From NCBI RefSeq assembly GCF_029407905.1, contig NC_073634.1, forward strand, positions 24,379,501 through 24,443,500: a stretch of DNA of 64,000 bases. The letters run 5' to 3'. This DNA is from Bubalus kerabau (Eukaryota; Chordata; Mammalia; Artiodactyla; Bovidae). Both the position numbers and the translations under genes were made by a program. Each line of letters starts with the position of its first letter. Position 1 is the first letter of the stretch. The notes under the pieces were generated by a model. The model ran no database searches. It was not told the origin of the DNA and saw nothing but the letters and a program-made list of their open reading frames with translations. Shown piece by piece: positions 11,500-22,495 of the stretch.

Positions 11500-11890
11500 A
11501 GATCTCTGACTCTAGGGAAAAATAACTGACTCTGGGCCCCAGCTGCTGCACTCTGAAATCCATCACTTTGCACGGAGGCCGTGCTTCTCACTGGCTGCTC
11601 CCAGTAAAGAGCACCACAGGTATACACTAAGATGGCCCTGATCTTGGAAGATGAGGAATTTCTGTGATAGACAACTTCTGAGGACCCGGTTAAATTTCCT
11701 TAGAACTACAACTTTCACCCAAAGTTCCTTCCTTCCTTACCTTTCTCCTTCACTTGGAGTCAGACTTGCATCAGTCTGATGATTCTCCTTGCCTCCTTCC
11801 TCATTTTCTCTCACAAGCACTTCTAATAAACTTCTTGCATGCTTAATCCCATCCTGGCATCTGCTTCTTCCTTGAAGCATTACATTTTTT
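11500..11890 (+). mobile_element. Possible LTR remnant
   Basis: The 3' part reads 'cacttctaataaacttcttgcatgcttaatcc..atctgcttcttcc', a layout (AATAAA then a short R/U5-like end) seen in ERVL/MaLR-type LTRs. The 5' boundary is not clear. Could be some other old repeat. Confidence 0.35.
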
Positions 11891-12253
11891 TTTTTAATTT
11901 AGCCATTTAAAAAATTATTTCTAAAGCATCATGTTTGCTTCCCTATTTGCTAAAACAGGATACACCAAACATGACAATTCCAATGCCTTTGTCTGCTAAA
12001 AATCTCAACTAAGACATACCTAACTCATTAGTAAGTATATTCTTAAAGGGACAAGATCAGAGCTACATACAATTCAACATGTGTACTGAGCACCTGCTAT
12101 ACACGAGAAACATGCTAAGCATTAGAGGGAATACAAAGGTGAGTTGGTTCCTATCTTGCTCTCAAACAACTCCCAATATAGAGGAGGAGAAAAGCCACAT
12201 ATACAAACTTTAAAGGGCAGATTTTCATTAAGTACTAAAATTGACACATAAAG
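11890..12253. other. intronic sequence with possible old repeat
   Basis: 12070-12200 ('actgagcacctgctatacac..ctaagcattagaggg') resembles an old mammalian dispersed repeat whose name I cannot assign. The same family seems to recur at 22140-22490. Confidence 0.3.
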
Positions 12254-12270
12254 TACTAAAGAAATTAATA

Positions 12271-12402
12271 AATGGTGGTGGTTTAGTCACTAAGTCGTGT
12301 CCGACTCTTGTGACCCCATGGACTATAGCCTTCCAGGCTTCTCTGTCCACGGGATTCTCCAGGCAAGAATACTGGAGTGGGTTGCCATTTCCTTCTCCAG
12401 TC
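12271..12402 (-). mobile_element. Bov-tA SINE, 5'-truncated
   Basis: Only the Bov-A part is present. Flanked by a 17-bp duplication with one mismatch, TACTAAAG(A/C)ATTAATA-like, at 12254-12270 and 12403-12419, so truncation happened at insertion. Confidence 0.88.
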
Positions 12403-12581
12403 TACTAAAGACATTAATAGATTCATTCTACTTAGGGGATGGAATTGTAGTAGAAAGCCTTTGTAGAGGAGACAGCATTTGAAACATGCACTGCAAGAAT
12501 CTTCAGGTTGTACCTGCCTATAATTAATAAGGACAGTCCAATAAAGATGCCTTCCATGCTTACATACTTGGCTACCCTCAA

Positions 12582-12612
12582 TGTATCTCAATGTGAGATA
12601 CATTGAGATACA
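12582..12612. repeat. Perfect 13-bp inverted repeat, 5-nt loop
   Basis: TGTATCTCAATGT at 12582-12594 pairs with ACATTGAGATACA at 12600-12612. The flanks repeat 'ccctcaatgt' directly on both sides. Confidence 0.9.
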
Positions 12613-12624
12613 CCCTCAATGTGA

Positions 12625-13300
12625 ATCATCATCACAATTCTCTCACTCCGTGCTACTCCCAGAATACTGATGGTTTCTTAGTTCCCCTCCAAAGTATTCC
12701 CAGTATTCCCCCTTTCATCACTATTGCCACTAAGACTCCTAAGCCAGAATCCTGGGAATCAACTTTGAATCCTCTCTCACTACCCCATCATTCAACCACC
12801 AATCTACTTCTAAAGCTAAAATCTGTCCATTCTTCTTTACCCCACAGCTACTGCTCTAGTCAAGAACACCACGATCCCTTCCATGAATTGCGGCAAAAGT
12901 CCCCTAACCTGCCTTCTTGCCTATACAGTTCTACAGTCATTTAATCCATGCTCCACAGAGCAGAGATCCTTTACAATTCATATCTAATTATTAATACCTG
13001 GTTTAAAAGTCTTCAATAGGTCCTCACTGCTCACAAGATAAAATCCAATACTTTCATTCACAAGAGCTGACTCCACACTTCAGACTGAATAGACTCCAGC
13101 TACTCAGAATTCCTAAGATGCTGAGCTCCTCTTGGATTCCAGTGGCTCTTTGCAACACCAACCCTTGGAAGACACATCCTCCTTATCCTCACCTGGTCAA
13201 CTCTCACTTCCACTAAAATGTTACTTCCTTCACTCCCAAACATAAGGATACTAGAATAGTCTCCTAGCTTCCTATTGCCATCCCAAGATCATTTCTTCTC
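12625..13300 (+). mobile_element. L2 LINE 3' region (old)
   Basis: Pyrimidine-rich text with L2-like words ('gtcttcaataggtcctcact', 'gataaaatccaatactttca'). Highly diverged. Assignment by eye. Confidence 0.5.
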
Positions 13301-13354
13301 AGCCTTTTCCTTTATGATCTATGCCATCTTTCCATTAACTATTACCTTTAAGAT

Positions 13355-14887
13355 GGGGATCAGATCAGAGATCAGATCAGTCGCTCAATCATGTCCAACT
13401 CTTTGCGACCCCATGAATCGCAGCACGCCAGGCCTCCCTGTCCATCACCAACTCCCGGAGTTCACTCAGACTCACGTCCATCGAGTCAGTGATGCCATCC
13501 AGCCATCTCATCCTCTGTCGTCCCCTTCTCCTCCTGCCCCCAATCCCTCCCAGCATCAGAGTCTTTTCCAATGAGTCAAGTCTTCACATGAGGTGGCCAA
13601 AGTACTGGAGTTTCAGCTTTAGCATCATTCCTTCCAAAAAAATCCCAGGGCTGATCTCCTTCAGAATGGACTGGTTGGATCTCCTTGCAGTCCAAGGGAC
13701 ACTCAAGAGTCTTCTCCAACACCACAGTTCAAAAGCATCAATTCTATGTGCTCAGCCTTCTTCACAGTCCAACTCTCACATCCATACATGACCACAGGAA
13801 AAACCATAGCCTTGACTAGACGAACCTTTGTTGGCAAAGTAATGTCTCTGCTTTTGAATAGGCTATCTAGGTTGGTCATAACTTTCCTTCCAAGGAGTAA
13901 GCGTCTTTTAATTTCATGGCTGCAATCACCATCTGCAGTGATTTTGGAGCCCCCCAAAATAAAGTCTGACACTGTTTCCACTGTTTCTCCATCTATTTCC
14001 CATGAAGTGATGGGACCGGATGCCATGATCTTCGTTTTCTGAATGTTGAGCTTTAAGCCAACTTTTTCACTCTCCACTTTCACTTTCATCAAGAGGTTTT
14101 TGAGTTCCTCTTCACTTTCTGCCATAAGGGTGGTGTCATCTGCATATCTGAGGTTATTGAGATTTCTCCCAGCAATCTTGATTCCAGCTTGTGTTTCTTT
14201 CAGTCCAGCGTTTCTCATGATGTACTCTGCGTATAAGTTAAACAACAGGGTGACAATATACAGCCTTGACATAGTCCTTTTCCTATTTGGAACCAGTCTG
14301 TTGTTCCATGTCCAGTTCTAACTGTTGCTTCCTGACCTGCATACAGGTTTCTCAAGAGGCAGGTCAGGTGGTGTGGTATTCCCATCTCTTTCAGAATTTT
14401 CCAGTTTATTGTGATCCACACAGTCAAAGGCTTTGGCATAGTCAATAAAGCAGAAATAGATGCTTTTCCGGAACTCTCTTGCTTTTTCCATGATCCAGCA
14501 GATGTTGGCAATTTGATCTCTGGTTCCTCTGCCTTTTCTAAAACCAGCTTGAGCATCAGGAAGTTCATAGTTCGCATATTGCTGAAGCCTGGCTTGGAGA
14601 ATTTTGAGCATTACTTTACTAGCGTGTGAGATGAGTGCAATTGTGCGGTAGTTTGAGCATTCTTTGGCATTGCCTTTCTTTGGGATTGGAATGAAAACTG
14701 ACCTTTTCCAGTCCTGTGGCCACTGCTGAGTTTTCCAGATTTGCTGGCATATTGAGTGCAGCACTTTCACAGCATCATCTTTCAGGATTTGGAATAGCTC
14801 AACTGGAATTCTATTACCTCCACTAGCTTTGTTCGTAGAAGGCCACTTGACTTCACATTCCAGGATGTCTGGCTCTAGGTCAGTGAT
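13355..14887 (-). mobile_element. BovB LINE, 5'-truncated, long decayed RT
   Basis: The 3' tail is at 13355-13380 ((GATCA)n-type). Minus-strand frames read a large part of the C-terminal half: at 14318-14870 'NAKECSNYRTIALISHASK', 'QAGFRKGRGTRDQIANICW' and 'FCFIDYAKAFDCVDHNKL'; at 13703-14272 'LRYADDTTLMAESEEEL' (the YADD catalytic box of the RT), then 'MVFPVVMYGCESWTVKKAE'. The two frames do not join, so no complete enzyme is encoded. Sense to SOS1. Shares one target duplication with the adjoining SINE fragment. Confidence 0.92.
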
Positions 14888-15015
14888 GGGGAAGGAAATG
14901 GCACCCCACTCCAGTATTGTTGCCTGGAGAAGCCCATGGACAGAGGGGCCTGGCAGGCTACAGTCCATGGGGTCGCAAGAGTCAGACACAACTTAGCGAC
15001 TAAACCACCACCACC
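14888..15015 (+). mobile_element. Bov-A part of a Bov-tA SINE, joined to BovB
   Basis: Bov-A body ('ggaaatggcaccccactcc') with its (ACC)n tail ending at the target duplication. The tRNA head is missing at the BovB join. Confidence 0.85.
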
Positions 15016-15249
15016 ATTACCTTTAAAATCATTACTGTGTCATGCAGCAGGATAGTTTTGTCAAATGCAAGTGTATGCAGAACCCCAATATGTAAGTTTT
15101 GAGAGCTAAGTTTCTCAGTCTAACACAAAGGGTTTCAAAGCCTTCTTCATTTCGCCTCCTTCTCCCCTAAGACAGTTATTGCCTAAAATCTAAGGTGCAG
15201 GACAATCAGAACACCGCTGTTCTGTATCACGCTGCCTACCTACTCGCAG

Positions 15250-15482
15250 GAAGCAACACAGTGCAGTGGGAAGGGTTGTGTTTGAAGCTAAACAGACTTA
15301 AGTTCAAATCTTGGTTCTATTACAAGATTTTGAGCAATTTGCCTCTCTGAGGATCCATTTCCTCAGCTATAAAACTCAGCTGTAAAAATTACTACCTTGA
15401 AAAGTCAATGGGTGGAACAGAGATAAATATGTAAAGTACCAAGCATAGTGCCTAGAACACTAGCACAAAGCAGAAACTCAAA
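15250..15482 (+). mobile_element. MIR SINE
   Basis: The order is MIR-like: 'gtgcagtgggaagggttgtg', 'gacttaagttcaaatcttgg' (box-B-like), 'atttcctcagctataaaact' (core), 'agtaccaagcatagtgccta' (3' end). Confidence 0.75.
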
Positions 15483-15916
15483 ACAAAACAAAACCAAACC
15501 AAACCATCTGCTCCGGCTTATCCAGGAATGTAGGTTAACATTCTAAGTCGATCAATGTGATTTACCATAATATTTACAGAATAAAGGAGGAAAAGCTTAT
15601 GATTATTTTAAAAGACATAGAAAAACAATTTGACAAAATTCAATATCCACTTATAACTTCAGAAAACCCCCAAACTCTCAGAAAACTAGATGTGGAATGG
15701 GAAAACCTCAATCTGATAAAGAACATCAAAGGAAACTAACAGCTAACATCCCCCTTAATGGAGAAATAAGACATACTTTTCCCTTAAGATGGTGACCACT
15801 TTCACTACTTTGATTCAACACTGTAATGGAAGTCCTAGTCAATAAAATAAGAAAAAGAAATAAAATATCAGACTGTCTCTATTTGCAGATGACATAATTA
15901 TGTAGAAAATTCTATG

Positions 15917-16036
15917 GAGGGGCTTTCCTGGCGGTTCAGGGTTAAGACTCCATGTTTCCAATGCAGTGGTGTGGCTTGGATCCCTGGTCAGGGAACTAAG
16001 ATCCCACATGCTCCAGGGAGTGGCCAAAAATAGATC
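15917..16036 (+). mobile_element. Short CHR-type SINE
   Basis: 'ggggctttcctggcggttca' head and 'ggtcagggaactaagatccc' body. Perfect 11-bp target duplication AAAATTCTATG at 15906-15916 and 16037-16047, in the L1. Confidence 0.9.
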
Positions 16037-16129
16037 AAAATTCTATGAAATCTGCAAAACAACTTTGAGCAAGGTTAAAGGATAAAGGATCAATATACAA
16101 AAATCAGCTACATGTTTGTTTAATTCAGA

Positions 16130-16400
16130 TATATGATCTTTATTAAACAACTTTTTGAGTTTCATAATGCCTTTCTTTTTCATGCATTTTTAGCATACCA
16201 AAGGACTCACTGATGCTTATTTAAGGACTTCCAATTGATAACAATATAAAATTTCTGAAATTCCCTCTCTCTTTTCCCTTAGAAGTCTCTCCCTTTCATC
16301 TCCCATTTGGACTAAATTCTCTCTAGGCCTGAGCACATCTGTCACCCTGCAATTCCTCTCTATTGCTCTCCAAATTTTCACCTATTGCTTATATACCCAT
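16130..16400. other. Unassigned insert within the L1
   Basis: L1 text stops near 'tacatgtttgtttaa' and resumes at 'aacaaataactggaaaataa'. The pyrimidine-rich sequence between was not recognised. Confidence 0.4.
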
Positions 16401-18412
16401 TAACAAATAACTGGAAAATAAAAAATTTTAAAACAATTTACAATAATATCAAAAAACAAAATATTTCAGATTAAACTTAACCAAAGATATGTAAAACTTC
16501 TACACTCAAAGCGTTTCTGAGAGAAATTTAAGTCTAAATAATGGAGACATATACTACATTCATGAATCCAAAGACTTGCTATAGTTAAGATGCCAATTCT
16601 ATCCTGTTATCTACAGATTAAATGAAATTACAATTAAAATCTCACCAAGATTTTTTGGTAGAAATTGACAGGATGGCTCAAAATTTATACTGAAATACAA
16701 AATCTAGAAACAATAAAATAATTATTTTAAAAGAAGGAGGGCTTGCACTACCTAACTTTAAGACTTACTATAAATCTACAGTAATCAATAGTGTGGTATT
16801 GGGCGAAAGATAAACAAGACATCAATGGACTAGAAGAGTCTAAAATATATACATATTTACTTTAGATATTACATATTTAAATATACATTTACATAAATAT
16901 ATAATATATATTCATTTAATTTTCACAGAAACAACACAATCCAACAGGGAGAGGAAAGTCTCTTCAACAAATAGTTCTGAAATAACTAGATTTGAGCATA
17001 AAAAAAATAAAGCTCAATTCCTACCTCATATCATATATAATTAATTTGAAATGGATCATAGGTCATGTAAAAGCTAAAACCATAAAGCTTTTAGAAAATA
17101 GCCTTGGGACCATGTGTGCATGACTTGGTGGCAGGCAAGGGGTTCTGTGACAGAGCACAGTGACCTTAAAAGAAAAAAACCTGATAAATTTGACTCCATC
17201 AGTATTAAAAACTTCTGTTTATCAAAAAACACCATTAGGAAAATGAATAGACAAGCCACAGACCAGAAGAAAATATTCATGAAACATATATCTGATAAAG
17301 GACAGTTAACCACGATATACAAAGAACTCTTACAACTCAATACTATAAAGAAAAACAACCCAATTTTTTAAACGGGCAAAAGATTCACACAGATACTACA
17401 CAAAAGAAGACACACGAATAACCTATAAGAACATGAGAGCTCAATATCATTAGTCACCAGGAGAATGCAAATTAAAGCCACGATGAGATAACACTACACA
17501 CCCATAGAAATTACTAAAATTAAAGACTAATGACATCAAATATTGGCAAGAATGTAGAGCAACTGCAACCCTCATACACTGTTGGTGGGAACATGAAATG
17601 GTACCAACCATTTTGAGAAAAGGTCAAGAAGTTTCTTATAAACCTAACAGACATTTACTCTCTGAGCCATTTCTCCTGGTATTTACCCAAGAGAAATGAA
17701 AACACTTCTACAACACGAGCTATAAGTAAGAACATTCATGGCAGCTTTATTCTCAACAGCCCCAAACTGGAAATCTCCCAGGTATCCATGCATTTAACAA
17801 ACTTTGACATATTCATATGATAGAAAAAAAAAAAAAAAAGACTGAATTCATTAAACACAACCTCAAAAGCCTCACCAAAAATATATACTGTACAATTCTA
17901 TTTATATGGTATCTACAACAGATAAGATTCATCTATGGTGATAAAAGATCTGAAGAGCAGCTGCTTCTGGAGGCTGGGGGTACAAACTGACTGAGAAGGC
18001 ACAGGAGGAAAATTTCGGGAGGGCCGGTAATGTTCCATAGCCTGGTAGAGGCTTGGGTTGTATTCATTTGCCAAAACTCATTAAACCGTACAATTAACAT
18101 TTGTGTATTTCTCTGTACATAAATTTTACCTGAAAAACAAAAAGAACTGTAAACAAAGAGTGAACTCTAAGTTAATGATATGCAAGCTGAAGTGTTTAAG
18201 GGTAAAGTGTACTGATGTCCACAACTTACTTTAAAATCCTTCCAAATGTTAAGATGGATTGGTGGATGGATACGCATGTGATAAAGCAAACAGTAAAATA
18301 CTTGTAAATTACAGAATCCAGGTGGGTATATGAGTATTTACTATGCAACTCTGAACTTTTTTGTGTATCTGAAATTTTTCGTAATAAACTGTTGGATACA
18401 AAACTTGATTAC

Positions 18413-19120
18413 AAGACAAATAAATATATTCTAAAATGAAGGGCAAAGTTTTAAAAAAAATGTATCACAGGGAGTAGCTGCCTCTTATTACTTGGTTGGA
18501 GCATTGTCCCTGCTGTGATGTCTGGACCTCTCTGCCACTGCCTTCTTCCTCTCTACTACAACACACATCATAATCCTTGTGGAAACCATCCTCATCCATG
18601 CCTGCTATCCACCATTCAACACACCAGTCCAGAGCCCCTGTTTCATCTTCCTCATTTCTAGAATCTTAAAACTCCAAAATGTAATTATCAATATCTCTAA
18701 TCATAATTCTTTATCTGCTCCCCTTACCCTCCTCTTACAACTCATTGAGATTTCTAATCCATGGAGCTCTCATTTACACCTCCATTCTCTCTCTTACAGC
18801 TTAACTTTCAATCTTCTGAAATACCCCTATTCTCTTCATCTCTACTGCAGCCACAAGCAAACAACAATCCTTCTCTACCCCTTTACCTGAACTGATGGGT
18901 GCTTCAGGAAGAAAATCTCACAACCAGCAAGCCAATGAATGCTCTTCAAACCTACAATGCTCTCCATACTCCGCACTGCTCAGCAATCCTTTCTTATTCA
19001 CTGGTTGGCTCCTTCTCCCAACTCCACAGCAGCAATTCCAAAACTTAAGCTCCTTACTCATTTCTTTTCTCACTCTACGTAAAGCATCTTGTCTTTCATC
19101 ATGAAAATTGAGGCTACTTA
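18413..19120. other. Pyrimidine-rich intronic sequence, probably an old repeat
   Basis: Plus strand is C/T-rich with many 'ctcatttc' and 'tctctac' words, similar in style to 20040-20220 and 42400-42900. Family not assigned; L2 or an old LTR are possible. Confidence 0.3.
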
Positions 19121-19131
19121 GCATGAACTCC

Positions 19132-19401
19132 GGAGAAGGCAATGGCACCCCACTCCAGTACTCTTGCCTGGAAAATCCCATGGACAGAGGAGCCTGGTGG
19201 GCTGCAGTCCATGGGGTCGCTAAGAGTTGGACACGACTGAGCAACTTCACTTTCACTTTTCACTTTCATGCCTTGGAGAAGGAAATGGCAACCCACTCCA
19301 GTGTTCTTGCCTGGAGAATCCCAGGGATGGGGGAGCCTGGTGGGCTGCCGTCTATGGGGTCGCACAGAGTCGGACACGACTGAAGCGACTTAGCAGCAGC
19401 A
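19132..19401 (+). mobile_element. Bov-A2 SINE (dimer of Bov-A)
   Basis: Two Bov-A monomers are joined by 'cactttcacttttcactttc', and the element ends in (AGC)n. Target duplication GCATGAACTCC at 19121-19131 and 19402-19412. Confidence 0.93.
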
Positions 19402-19519
19402 GCATGAACTCCCTGCTCCTCAACCTACAAACCCATTTTATCTCACCCCCTCCCACCTCAGAAGAAAGGATGTTATCACTCCTGCCAGAGGTAGCATATC
19501 ATCATTAATACTGTTTTTA

Positions 19520-19665
19520 AATGCAGACTCTGTAACCAAGTTATCCTTTCCAAACCTCAGTTTTCTCTCTTATAAAATAGACACAATGATAGTATCCTGT
19601 GAGAATTAGAGAACACATGAGGCACTAAAAATAGTACCTGGCAAATAATTTGAGGCAAATACTAG
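19520..19665 (+). mobile_element. MIR SINE fragment
   Basis: 'aaacctcagttttctctctt', 'ataaaatagacacaatgata' and 'aatagtacctggcaaataat' follow the MIR core and 3' end. Confidence 0.6.
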
Positions 19666-20221
19666 TATCTTCACTATCATTCTCCATCAGTTACTTCCCC
19701 AAAGCATCCTAACATAAACAAGTTTCCATCACATTTAAATAAAAAACAAGTGTCTTCCGCAACCTGAATCCCCTTCATTCACAAGCTTGAAGGAGAAAAA
19801 AAAAAATCTGGAAAAAAAAAATTATCTATTCTTGCTACTCATTTTTCATGTTTTTCTATCTTCTTTTTTTTGTTTGTTTTTCTATTTTCTATTCTCACAC
19901 CTAAACTGCCAGATTTAAGTACCTGAAAAATGGAGTTATATTTAACAGCTTAAATCTAACTACTATTTTTCAGGTACTTTATTTGACTTTTCTATAGCCT
20001 GACAGAGTTAATGACACTTTCCTTGAAACTCATCCATTCTCAGCTTCTAGGACACTAGGGTCTTATTCTTTCTACCTGACTTTTTCCTTCTTAATCTCCT
20101 TCACTCACTCCTTTCCCTTTGCTCTTTCCCTACACTCTATTGTTCATTTTATTCCTCCAGTTCTGATGCCAGCCTAATTTCATTCTTACTTCTAATCATT
20201 TTCAGTGAGTGGCCTCATTCA
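19666..20221. other. intronic sequence with interleaved inverted repeats
   Basis: Mostly unassigned. 19911-19979 carries two overlapping perfect inverted repeats, listed separately. 20040-20220 is pyrimidine-rich. Confidence 0.35.
19911..19979. repeat. Interleaved inverted repeats (A-B-A'-B')
   Basis: AGATTTAAG (19911-19919) pairs with CTTAAATCT (19949-19957). AAGTACCTGAAAAAT (19917-19931) pairs with ATTTTTCAGGTACTT (19965-19979). Both are perfect, and the arms alternate. Confidence 0.92.
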
Positions 20222-20870
20222 CTTTTAAAAACACCTTCTTTGAGGTACAATTAACACGTAATAAATTGCAAATATCTGAGCTGTATAACACGTTAGAATT
20301 TTAATACGCTCCTGAGGTGGCTCACTGGTAAAGAATCTGCCTTCCAATGCAGAAGTCGCAGGAGACACAGGTTTGATCCTGGGTCAGGAAATCCACTGAA
20401 GGAAGGAATAGCAACCCACTTCAGTATTCTTTGCTTGGAAAACTTCATAGACAGAGAAGCCGGGCAGGCTACAGTCCACTGGGTCAAAAAGAGTTGGACG
20501 TGACTGAGCACACACAAGAATGCATGCATATGCTCCTGAAACTATTAGTACAATCAAAAAGCAAATGAACATAAATGCCTCTCCCCAAAACAACTACTGA
20601 CTTGTTTTCTGTCACTGTAGATGCATTTTTCTATAATTTTACAGTACATACTATGGTGTCTGGGGCAGTAGGGGGTGTTACCAGCTTAATTATTTTGAGC
20701 AACGTTGTCTCATATATCAATAGTTCATTCCTTTTTACTGCTGAGAAGTATTCAGTGTATGGCTATATCACAATTTGTTTATACATTCACCTGCTGATGG
20801 ACATCTGGACTGTTTCCAATTTTTTGCTGAACAGAACTGCCATGAGCATTCATGTGTAACTCTTGAATGG
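20222..20870 (-). mobile_element. L1 3' UTR and ORF2 end
   Basis: Reverse complement of an L1 3' end: 'tttgaggtacaattaacacg', 'atcaatagttcattcctttt', 'acctgctgatggacatctgg'. The 94-codon plus-strand frame is antisense L1 text, not a gene. Interrupted by a Bov-tA. Confidence 0.7.
20310..20528 (+). mobile_element. Bov-tA SINE nested in L1
   Basis: Diverged head and body with a CACACA tail. Probable target duplication TA(C/T)GCTCCTGA at 20305-20315 and 20529-20539; its left copy overlaps the head. Confidence 0.85.
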
Positions 20871-20924
20871 ATAGCTTCATCTATCTCATGGCCCCACCCA
20901 CACACCTAAAAGTCCCAAATCTGT

Positions 20925-21560
20925 TCACCAGATACCAACAACCAATTGCCAGTCCTACAAGTCCACCTGGATAACCAGAAGGGACTTTAACAAGTTCAAA
21001 ACTCATCTTATAATGCTACTCCTTTACAGCATTATAAAGGAGTACTCCAACAGGTACTCCTCCTACATTCTCTATCCTGGCTAAAGGCACTCAAACCAGA
21101 AACTTAAAGAGTCCTCCTAGGCTTACCACTTACCCCAATCACTATGAGTTACTAGATCCTGTCAATTCTGCCTTTTAAACATCTCTCAACTATATAAAAT
21201 CCATCTCTACACTTTCATCCTAATTCAAATGCTCCCTTAATTCAAATATATATCATCTCCTGGCTGGACTATTAAACTAGCTTTCTAACTTTTCTCCTTA
21301 CCTTCAGTCTTATTCTTCTGCAATCCATTTTCTATTCTATGGCCAAAGTGGATTTTCTAAAATCGAAATCTGATGTTATTCCCCTATTTAAGGTTCCTCA
21401 ATGACATCTATACCCTCAAAATAAAAATCATTCTCCTTAGCTTAACATTAAAAAATTCGCTATAAACTACTTTTCCCTCCAAACTCATCCTCTGCCACTT
21501 CTCATCATGTTAGAACTTAGTCATTTCTGGATAATGTCAATTCCCTTTTAATCCTTACTG
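20925..21560 (+). mobile_element. L2 LINE 3' region (old)
   Basis: 'ttctaaaatcgaaatctgat', 'tcctcaatgacatctatacc' and 'ctcctctgccacttctcatc'-style text are diverged L2 words. Includes a short interleaved inverted repeat at 21011-21044. Confidence 0.5.
21011..21044. repeat. Interleaved inverted repeats
   Basis: TAATGCT (21011-21017) pairs with AGCATTA (21028-21034). TACTCCTTTA (21017-21026) pairs with TAAAGGAGTA (21035-21044). Confidence 0.9.
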
Positions 21561-21564
21561 TTGA

Positions 21565-22495
21565 GGGCAATACTTGGTCTGCAGTAGGCATGACAGACTT
21601 ATGCAATAGATAAGATCGGACTTTAACAGATGGGATCCATTGAGACCTTCTGGAAATTTTCAGGAAAAAAGGTAGTCCTGTCTGGCTGAAGCATAAAGTA
21701 TATGAAAGACTAGGCTAGGCAATCCATTCAGAAAAGCAGGATGAAGCCAGATCATTGATCGACATCAAGTCTATTTCAAAGAATACACACTTCATTCTAT
21801 GCCCTCAAAAGACATCGATGGTTCTGAACAAATGTGTGACATATTCAGAAGTGTCCTATAACTTCTGAAATCTGAAAAACAGTAAAGGAGAGGTGGGGGC
21901 AGTGAACTCAGTTAAGAGGCTATAGCAGTAGCCTGGGAAAGGGGACCCAAGTGTAGCTGGAGTAGGAGGGAATTGATTAAATGAACTTGTCAAGGAAAAT
22001 GAACCTACAGGCTCTTCCTGGGTGTGGACAGTCAGAAATGACATCAAAGTCGAGCCAGTCAAATGAAATAATACAGCCATGAAGAGAAAAAAAATTTGTA
22101 AATAGTAAGTGGAAGGGAGGGAGCTGATGGTTTTCCTTGGCTATTCCCTACCCATTCATTCAAATTTAAGTGCCAACTAGGTGACAGACACTGTATACAT
22201 GGAGGATGAAATGAGGGTAAAATATCATCCCCGTTCCCAAGGACCATCCAATCTAATTGGGGTGGTGAACTTAAATAGGAAAAAAAATAGGAATTGTTAA
22301 GTGCCTGGCTAGGGTGCTAAAAGAAAAGACTAAAAGAAAGACTATCCAATTCAGGCCTGAGGATCTGAGAAAAGATCAGAGGTCCAGTGAGCCCAGAGGA
22401 TGAGCAGTGTTAGGCCAGGCCAAACGCAGTCCAGGTGAAGAAAAGAGCATATCCAAAGAGCCCCAGGCTAGATAACACAAGTTGACGCATCCGCA
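21565..22495 (+). mobile_element. Two pieces of an old mammalian dispersed repeat
   Basis: 21700-22030 ('gaagccagatcattgatcga', 'taagaggctatagcagtagc') and 22140-22490 ('gtgccaactaggtgacagac', 'gcctgaggatctgagaaaag') look like the second and first halves of one old repeat family, in swapped order. I recognise the wording but cannot name the family. Confidence 0.35.

Larger units (their letters stand above)
15510..18412 (+). mobile_element. Old L1 (L1M-type), ORF2 second half and 3' UTR
   Basis: Begins in ORF2 RT ('aaaggaggaaaagcttatga'). Continues with 'tttgcagatgacataattat' (palm), a C-terminal domain at 17160-17760 where the plus frame still reads 'KKPDKFDSISIKNFCLSKN', and a 3' UTR with 'gtgtactgatgtccacaact' and 'ttcgtaataaactgttgg'. 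Interrupted by a CHR SINE (15917-16036) and by unassigned sequence (about 16130-16400). Not functional. Confidence 0.8.

Noticed and set aside
13703..14989. Long minus-strand frames with reverse-transcriptase motifs, as a possible live gene
   Set aside because: They are BovB remnants in different frames with breaks between them, 5'-truncated and without promoter.
20575..20859. 94-codon frame with membrane-protein-like hydrophobicity
   Set aside because: The DNA is antisense L1 3' sequence. Hydrophobicity comes from T-rich codons.
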